A stretch of 57,289 nt of DNA, taken from the NCBI RefSeq assembly GCF_002251835.1, contig NZ_NOXV01000299.1:30969-88257 (forward strand), given 5' to 3'. The position numbers and the translations under genes were made by a program. The notes beneath the pieces were generated by a model. That model was not told the origin of the DNA and did no database searches. It saw only the letters and a program-made list of their open reading frames with translations. Shown here piece by piece: positions 52,216-57,289 of this stretch. This DNA is from Flavobacterium cyanobacteriorum. Lineage in GTDB: Bacteria > Bacteroidota > Bacteroidia > Flavobacteriales > Flavobacteriaceae. How positions within the stretch are numbered: the first letter of the stretch is position 1; every line of letters begins with the position of its first letter.

Positions 52216-52223
52216 CAAATGTA
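52216..52223 (-). promoter_or_regulatory. -7 promoter element (TACATTTG) upstream of the DUF6909-like gene
   Basis: Minus-strand TACATTTG fits TAnnTTTG, 17 bases before the ATG in the 36-base gap after the GH3 gene. It is the best visible start for the whole polysaccharide transcript. No -33 TTG at 19 bases. Confidence 0.5.
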
Positions 52224-52234
52224 GGATTTTATTT

Positions 52235-53737
52235 TTAGTTGTTTAAAGTATGTTTACCTGTTAATACATCCGCTATTGTACGGTCATTAGCCAGCCTTGG
52301 CACCTTGTTCTGCCCTCCCAGCTTCCCTATTGATTTCATATAGTCACGGAAACCGCCTTTTGCCACCCGGGTTATTACTGCCTTGCGAAGTACATTTCCG
52401 GTTATCAGGTCGTCATAGTACACGTTTTGTTTGCGCATCGCATCGTCTATCCTGCCGGCAAATGCAGCCATATCTCCGGGTTCCTCTTCAAATTCAATAA
52501 ACCACTCATGATAAGGCAGCCCGTGCTGTGGGTTGATTTGCGGGGCTACGGTAAATTCATTTATGCTGGCACCCGTACCGGCCATGGCTTCATTAAGGGC
52601 GGTTTCTACTTCTTTGCCTATTACATGTTCCCCAAAAGCCGAAATATAATGCTTTATCCTTCCCGTTACTATAACCCTGTAAGGACTAAGTGAAGTGAAT
52701 TGTACCGTGTCGCCTATATTATAGGCCCATAAGCCCGCATTAGTGGAAATGATGAGCGCGTAATTTACACCCAGCTCAACTTCGCCTATGGTATAGCGCT
52801 TCGGGTTTTCGGTAAAAAACTCCTCTGCTTTTATAAATTCATAAAAAATGCCTGAATTGAGCAACAGCAGCATGCCTTTTTCTTTTTGGGAATCCTGGTA
52901 GGCAAAAAATCCTTCAGAGGCGGGAAACAGCTCAATGCTGTCCACCTTCCGCCCTATCAGGCTTTCGAATTTGGCACGGTAAGGCTCATAATTTACACCT
53001 CCGTAAATAAAAAGGCTGAACCCCTTAAATATATCGCCTACTTTCTTCCCTTCCTTCTGCTGCAGCTTTTCAAAATACATCTGTACCCACGAAGGTATGC
53101 CTGAAATGACCGACATATTCTCGTTATAGGTCTCCTCAACTATAGCATCTACTTTCGTTTCCCAGTCTTCAATAGTATTGGTATCCCAGCTGGGCATACG
53201 GTTGCGCTGCAGGTATTTAGGCACGTAATGCGCCACGATGCCTGAAAGGCGGCCGAAATTTATTCCGTTTTTTTCTTCAAGTACCGGGCTGCCCTGCAGG
53301 AATATCATCTTCCCGTGCACAAACGCCGCATTGCCGGTTTCATGTATATAGGCCAGTATGGCATTTCGGGCGGCCTGTATATGGTAAGGCATAGATTCTT
53401 TAGTAAGCGGGATATATTTAGCGCCCGAAGTTGTTCCTGATGTTTTGGCAAAATATACAGGCTTACCCTTCCACAATACATCTTCCTCTCCCTGTACTAT
53501 ACGGTCAACATAAGGCTTTAGCGCTTCATAGTCACGTACGGGTACATTTTTGGTATAATCCGCGTGCGACTTTATAGCCTCAAAGCCGTGGTCGCGCCCA
53601 AACTTTGTATTTCTGGCAGCAGCAATCAAATCATTGAATACCTTCTGCTGTACCTCTGCAGGCTTTTTAGCCCATTTTTGCGTATCGTTGTGTATTTTTC
53701 GGGCAAACAGTTTTGCTGCAAATGATTTTAATGACAT
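52235..53737 (-). CDS. GH3-family acyl-adenylate enzyme
   Basis: A 500-residue protein related to plant GH3 auxin-amino acid synthetases, in the adenylate-forming superfamily. The ATP motif is FAKTSGTTSGAKYIPLT (about 92-108), with SLFIYGGVNYEPYRAKFESL and EVELGVNYALIIST following as in other GH3 proteins. Bacterial members have no settled substrate; amide-bond formation by an acyl-adenylate is the expected chemistry. It lies 6 bases after the M23 peptidase gene and is likely co-transcribed with it. Confidence 0.85.
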   Translation of the reverse strand: MSLKSFAAKLFARKIHNDTQKWAKKPAEVQQKVFNDLIAAARNTKFGRDHGFEAIKSHADYTKNVPVRDYEALKPYVDRIVQGEEDVLWKGKPVYFAKTSGTTSGAKYIPLTKESMPYHIQAARNAILAYIHETGNAAFVHGKMIFLQGSPVLEEKNGINFGRLSGIVAHYVPKYLQRNRMPSWDTNTIEDWETKVDAIVEETYNENMSVISGIPSWVQMYFEKLQQKEGKKVGDIFKGFSLFIYGGVNYEPYRAKFESLIGRKVDSIELFPASEGFFAYQDSQKEKGMLLLLNSGIFYEFIKAEEFFTENPKRYTIGEVELGVNYALIISTNAGLWAYNIGDTVQFTSLSPYRVIVTGRIKHYISAFGEHVIGKEVETALNEAMAGTGASINEFTVAPQINPQHGLPYHEWFIEFEEEPGDMAAFAGRIDDAMRKQNVYYDDLITGNVLRKAVITRVAKGGFRDYMKSIGKLGGQNKVPRLANDRTIADVLTGKHTLNN

Positions 53738-53743
53738 AGCTGC

Positions 53744-54613
53744 TTATTCAAAATCAATAAATTGGGTGGGGTCAATAGGATAGCCGTCCTTCCACAGCTC
53801 AAAATGCAGGTGTACGCCGGTAGACTGCGTTCCTGTGGAGCCGGCAAGCGCTATTACTTCGCCTGACTTTACAATATCGCCCTGGTCTTTGGTTAGTGAA
53901 GCCGCATGCTTATAAACTGATATGATGCCATCATTATGCCTCACTATAACAACATTGCCGTTTGTGGGGGTCCAGTCGGCAAAAATTACTGTCCCGCCGG
54001 CCACTGCCTTTATTGGGGTGTCTTTAGCCAGGGCAATATCAACAGCAAAATGCCTGTTGCGTGAGCTGTACTGCTCTGTAATGTGGCCTTTAACCGGGGC
54101 AAAAAGCACCAGGTTTACTTTAGGCTGCGCTTTCTCAAAAACATTATATTTATCCTCAAGCGCTACCTGTTCACGCAGTTTCATCTCCGCCTCGGTGGGC
54201 TTTAGGTCAACACCTGTATCATCAGGCTGCTCTGCCGCTTTTATGGAGTCCCGGCTTAGCTTTGTGTGTTCAATATCGCCGGTAAGCACCTTTTTTATTG
54301 ATGCAAGGTACACCTGGTTCTCATTGATTATCTTCTGTAAAGAATCTGATTTTATGGCATTACGCGTTGCTTCCCGTTTTAGCTGTGTAGAAGCATAGCC
54401 CGGTATGTATTCCCTTAGCGGTGTAAAGGCAATAATGTAGGTGGTAAGCGCAATCATTACAATGCTTACGGTGGTGAGCCATACGAAAACATTCATAAGG
54501 TTGAGCTTGAGGGAAAATATCTCTTCAAAAGTTTCTTCGTTAAGTATCACCAGGCGGTTCTTGGTGAAAAGCTTTTTCTTCAGTATCTGCCTTTTTAGCC
54601 TTTTTGCCGACAT
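53744..54613 (-). CDS. M23-family peptidoglycan peptidase, active-type
   Basis: A 289-residue membrane-anchored endopeptidase: one transmembrane span (about 40-62), a linker with possible coiled coil, and a C-terminal LytM domain. The zinc site is complete: His188, Asp192 (HFAVD), His236 and His268-L-His270, so it should cut peptidoglycan cross-links, in contrast with the degenerate EnvC-like protein at 1530-2774. A -7 box (54631-54638) lies 17 bases upstream. Confidence 0.92.
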   Translation of the reverse strand: MSAKRLKRQILKKKLFTKNRLVILNEETFEEIFSLKLNLMNVFVWLTTVSIVMIALTTYIIAFTPLREYIPGYASTQLKREATRNAIKSDSLQKIINENQVYLASIKKVLTGDIEHTKLSRDSIKAAEQPDDTGVDLKPTEAEMKLREQVALEDKYNVFEKAQPKVNLVLFAPVKGHITEQYSSRNRHFAVDIALAKDTPIKAVAGGTVIFADWTPTNGNVVIVRHNDGIISVYKHAASLTKDQGDIVKSGEVIALAGSTGTQSTGVHLHFELWKDGYPIDPTQFIDFE

Positions 54614-54630
54614 ATAACTACTTTAATTGA

Positions 54631-54638
54631 CAAATATA
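54631..54638 (-). promoter_or_regulatory. -7 promoter element (TATATTTG) of the M23-GH3 pair
   Basis: Minus-strand TATATTTG fits TAnnTTTG, 17 bases before the M23 peptidase ATG in the divergent gap with tatA. No suitable -33 TTG. Confidence 0.5.
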
Positions 54639-54748
54639 ATAAACCCTTAGTTTTAAAGCATTATCGACCCATAAAACATGCGGCGGATTTATTTGTATTA
54701 TTTAATTTTATTTAACGCAAACTATAAACAAATATTTGACGTAAATAG

Positions 54749-54778
54749 TTGTTGAGATACATTTTATAGTTACCTTTG
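54749..54778 (+). promoter_or_regulatory. tatA promoter (TTG-N19-TACCTTTG)
   Basis: TTG at 54749-54751 and TACCTTTG at 54771-54778 are separated by 19 bases, a consensus Bacteroidetes promoter. It lies 24 bases upstream of the ATG and overlaps an apparent TTG start at 54776. The second half of an AACTATAAA/TTTATAGTT inverted repeat (54720-54728 and 54763-54771) ends at the -7 box. Confidence 0.85.
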
Positions 54779-54802
54779 TTTTTTGAATTTAAACTTTTTG
54801 TT

Positions 54803-54988
54803 ATGGGAAAATTTGGCCTAACTGAGTGGATACTGATAATCGCAGTAATTTTGCTCCTTTTCGGAGGCAGGAAAATTCCGGAGCTGATGAAAGGGCTTGG
54901 ATCAGGTATAAAGGAATTTAAGAATGCCGCAAAAGACGATCAGCCTGCTGCCTCAAAAAAACAGGCACAGGAAGAGAATAAACTTTAA
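54803..54988 (+). CDS. tatA: Twin-arginine translocase subunit TatA/TatE
   Basis: A 61-residue protein that forms the export pore of the Tat system for folded proteins. One N-terminal membrane helix (about 8-20) is followed by FGGRKIPEL (FGxxxxPEL hinge), an amphipathic helix ([14 protein letters not shown]) and a charged tail. The ATG at 54803 is preferred: the in-frame TTG at 54776 is inside the promoter. The tatC gene is not in the window. Confidence 0.95.
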   Translation: MGKFGLTEWILIIAVILLLFGGRKIPELMKGLGSGIKEFKNAAKDDQPAASKKQAQEENKL

Positions 54989-55012
54989 TATATTTATTCG
55001 ATAAGAAATTAT

Positions 55013-55044
55013 AAACCCTTCAGGTAATCCTGCAGGGTTTTTTG
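55013..55044. terminator. Terminator after tatA
   Basis: AAACCC-TT-CAGG-TAAT-CCTG-CA-GGGTTT with a following TTTT tract on the plus strand. It lies 24 bases past tatA and before the convergent tex stop, so it may serve both genes. Confidence 0.9.
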
Positions 55045-55082
55045 TTGGCTTAATAAAACCTATTTACTCATCAACGAATTAA

Positions 55083-57203
55083 CTAAAGAATCATCGTCAG
55101 CGCTACGCGTTTCCTTTCCTCATCAACCTCAACAACTTTTACGGTAACTTGCTGGTGCAGCTTCACCACCTCGTTCACATCGCTCACAAAACCTTCCTTT
55201 AGCTGGGAGATGTGCACCAGCCCGCTCTCCTTAATGCCCACATCAACAAAACAGCCAAAGTTGGTAATGTTGTTTACAATACCCGGCAGGATCATTCCGG
55301 TACGCAGGTCTTTAATGGTTTTTACATTCGGGTCAAACTCAAAAACTTTAGCGGCCTTGCGCGGGTCAAGCCCGGGCTTCTCCAGTTCTTTCAAGATGTC
55401 TTTAAGGCCCAGTTCGCCAATATCTTCGGTTATGTAATCTTTAATGGCAATCTTGGCAATCGCTTCTTTGTTGGCTACAAGGTCAGCGGTTTTCAATTTC
55501 AGGTCCTTTGCCATCTTTTCAATTACAGGATATGCCTCTGGGTGTACCGCGCTGTTATCCAGCGGGTTCTTAGCATTAGGTATGCGGATGAACGCCGCCG
55601 CCTGCTGGTAGGCCTTCTCCCCCAGCCTGGCGACTCTCTTCAGCTGCCTGCGGTCTTCAAATGGGCCATTTTCGCTGCGGTAGGCCACAATGTTTTCGGC
55701 CAGCTTCTCCCCTATGCCCGACACATAGCCTAACAACGACTTACTGGCCGTGTTGATGTTTACGCCTACGCTGTTCACGCAGCGCATCACCACCGTATCA
55801 AGCTCGTCTTTAAGCAGCGACTGGTCCACATCGTGCTGGTACTGCCCTACCCCTATGGCTTTCGGGTCTATTTTTACCAATTCGGCAAGCGGGTCACTCA
55901 GCCTGCGGCCTATAGAAACCGCGCCACGCACCGTAACGTCATAGCTGGGGAACTCATCCCTTGCAATTTTTGAAGCAGAATATACCGATGCCCCCGCCTC
56001 GCTCACTACAAAAACCTGCACCGGCTTATCAAAAGCTATCTTCTTGATAAAGAACTCTGTTTCGCGGCTGGCGGTTCCGTTGCCAATAGAAATAGCATCA
56101 ATTTTATAGGCATTAACCATAGAACGTATCTTTTTCATAGCAATGGCAGTTTCATTCTGCGGCGCATGCGGAAAAATGGTTTCGTTGTACAGCAGATCCC
56201 CTTTCTCGTCCAGGCACACTACTTTACAGCCTGTACGGAAACCCGGGTCAATAGCTAAAATACGCTTTTCGCCCAGCGGCGGAGCCAGCAGCAGTTGCTG
56301 AAGGTTGGCCGCAAAAACCTGTATGGCAACCGCATCGGCTTTGGCTTTGGCTTCCTGTAGCACCTCGTTGCTTATAGCCGGAGCCAGCAGGCGCTTATAG
56401 CTGTCGGCTATGGCAAGGGTAAGGTGTTGTGCCGTATCGCGGTTGTTCTTTATGACGTTCTGCTCCATAAAGTCAAGCGCCTCATCATTATCAATCTCTA
56501 TTTTCAGTTTTATGATGCCTTCGTTCTCGGCACGCAGCATAGCCAGCAGGCGGTGAGAAGGCGCCTTGGCAAGGTTCTCGCTCCAGTCCAGGTACTGCTC
56601 AAATTTGCGGGCTTTTTCCGTGTCGGCGCTCTTGGTTTGTTTTGTGGAAATGGCCGCTTTTCGGCCGAAAATTTTCCGCAGGCTTTTACGTATATACACG
56701 TTCTCGTTTATCCATTCGGCAATAATATCGCGTGCGCCCTGTAAAGCCTCATCTTCATTGGCCACCTTATCATTCAGGTATCTGGAAGCTATAAAATCAA
56801 CATCATCGGCATTTTGTGCCATTATTATTTTGGCCAATGGCTCCAGCCCGTTCTCGCGGGCGGTGTCGGCTTTGGTCTTCTTGCGTTTTTTATAGGGCAG
56901 GTACAGGTCTTCCAACTCGTTAAGGTCGAAGCTGCGGTTTATCTTTTCGGCCAGGTCAGGGGAGAGGGCACCCTGCTCGTCAATGCTTTTCAGTATGGCT
57001 TCCTTTCGTTTTACCACGGCCTCAAATGCCTGGTTTAGCTTGGCTATCTGCTCTATCACCACCTCATCAAGGTTGCCGGTGCGGTCCTTGCGGTAGCGGG
57101 CTATAAAGGGTATGGTGCAGTCTTCGGCCAGGAGCTGCAGGGTTGCCTCAATGCTTTTGGCCGGCGCGGTAACGTGTGAGGAAATGTATTGTATGTTGGT
57201 CAT
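55083..57203 (-). CDS. tex: Tex-family RNA-binding transcription accessory protein
   Basis: A 706-residue cytosolic nucleic acid-binding protein. Order: N-terminal helical region, YqgF-like domain (ILAIDPGFRTGCKVVCLDE, around residue 325), two helix-hairpin-helix segments (INTASKSLLGYVSGIGEKLA and the RSENGPFEDRRQLKRVA region), and a C-terminal S1 domain (about 635-706, GIVNNITNFGCFVDVGI). Full length for Tex. It is monocistronic and points away from the window end; the 86 bases upstream hold only a near-consensus -7 box with a 3-base spacer (TAATCTTTG). Confidence 0.96.
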   Translation of the reverse strand: MTNIQYISSHVTAPAKSIEATLQLLAEDCTIPFIARYRKDRTGNLDEVVIEQIAKLNQAFEAVVKRKEAILKSIDEQGALSPDLAEKINRSFDLNELEDLYLPYKKRKKTKADTARENGLEPLAKIIMAQNADDVDFIASRYLNDKVANEDEALQGARDIIAEWINENVYIRKSLRKIFGRKAAISTKQTKSADTEKARKFEQYLDWSENLAKAPSHRLLAMLRAENEGIIKLKIEIDNDEALDFMEQNVIKNNRDTAQHLTLAIADSYKRLLAPAISNEVLQEAKAKADAVAIQVFAANLQQLLLAPPLGEKRILAIDPGFRTGCKVVCLDEKGDLLYNETIFPHAPQNETAIAMKKIRSMVNAYKIDAISIGNGTASRETEFFIKKIAFDKPVQVFVVSEAGASVYSASKIARDEFPSYDVTVRGAVSIGRRLSDPLAELVKIDPKAIGVGQYQHDVDQSLLKDELDTVVMRCVNSVGVNINTASKSLLGYVSGIGEKLAENIVAYRSENGPFEDRRQLKRVARLGEKAYQQAAAFIRIPNAKNPLDNSAVHPEAYPVIEKMAKDLKLKTADLVANKEAIAKIAIKDYITEDIGELGLKDILKELEKPGLDPRKAAKVFEFDPNVKTIKDLRTGMILPGIVNNITNFGCFVDVGIKESGLVHISQLKEGFVSDVNEVVKLHQQVTVKVVEVDEERKRVALTMIL

Positions 57204-57289
57204 GGAAATTTGTTGAAATGCAAAGATTAGGAATAATTAATGAATTTTTAGTACACGACAAAAAATATAATTGATTAAAAATCAATAAA

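Noticed and set aside
57221..57229. TAATCTTTG upstream of tex as promoter
   Set aside because: It has a 3-base spacer instead of two and no TTG at a suitable distance, so it is not listed as a promoter.
1..57289. CRISPR arrays, tRNA or rRNA genes, insertion sequences
   Set aside because: Reading both strands gave no regularly spaced repeats, no tRNA-like cloverleaf and no transposase or integrase frame; only the small putative darTG repeats were seen.

Overview
The window looks like chromosome from a member of the Flavobacteriaceae (Bacteroidetes), close to Flavobacterium. The evidence is a SprE/PorW-type gliding and type IX secretion lipoprotein, several Bacteroidetes-restricted families (DUF4292, DUF4254, DUF5687, DUF6427-like, DUF6341-like, DUF6909-like), an F-ATPase operon without beta and epsilon genes, and promoters with the Bacteroidetes -7 element TAnnTTTG. 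Four of these promoters (dut, atpB, the DUF6341-like gene, tatA) also have TTG exactly 19 bases upstream of the -7 box. No rRNA, tRNA, CRISPR array, transposase or replication origin was recognised.

Layout. 1-850: decayed 3' end of an Rhs-type polymorphic toxin gene. 1007-1516 (+): acyl-CoA thioesterase. 1530-6460 (-): dut, a sugar nucleotidyltransferase, a TPR protein, a DUF4292 lipoprotein and an EnvC-like protein, probably one operon. 6475-9660 (-): a polysaccharide flippase and an AT-rich DarT/DarG toxin-antitoxin (phage-defence) pair that appears inserted right at the flippase start. 9685-18593 (-): sprE, bactofilin, atpZ, a small membrane gene and atpB-E-F-H-A-G. 18691-24115 (-): a PadR regulator, four related HAAS-like membrane proteins, a DUF5687 permease-like protein and an ABC ATPase, with a perfect 23-bp dyad over the padR promoter. 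23951-24041 holds a strongly folded, Flavo-1-like element. 24192-30145: housekeeping genes on both strands (PaaE-like reductase, GT9/DUF4254 pair, upp, DUF6427, DUF6341, purD), with convergent genes overlapping at their stop codons.

30173-52223 (-) is a surface-polysaccharide locus of about 22 kb. RmlA and RmlB supply dTDP-4-keto-6-deoxyglucose to two branches: RmlC/RmlD (dTDP-L-rhamnose) and WecE/WecD-like enzymes (dTDP-Fuc4NAc). A UDP-xylose synthase, a WcaJ-type initiating transferase, two cytosolic glycosyltransferases, Wzx, two polymerase/ligase-like membrane proteins, a Wzz-like protein and an acyltransferase complete a Wzx/Wzy pathway. A GT2 enzyme, an SMR-like small flippase and a GT-C transferase resemble an Arn/Gtr-type periplasmic tailoring module. 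Two homologous uncharacterised lipoproteins sit beside it, separated from each other by a symmetric terminator. 52235-57203: GH3-family enzyme, active-type M23 peptidase, tatA and tex.

The features most worth following are the PadR/HAAS/ABC operon with its dyad, the DarTG insertion junction, the tandem lipoproteins next to the GT-C module, and the hairpin between atpE and atpF. No gap between genes exceeds 300 bases; the largest (23894-24191) is described through its individual elements.
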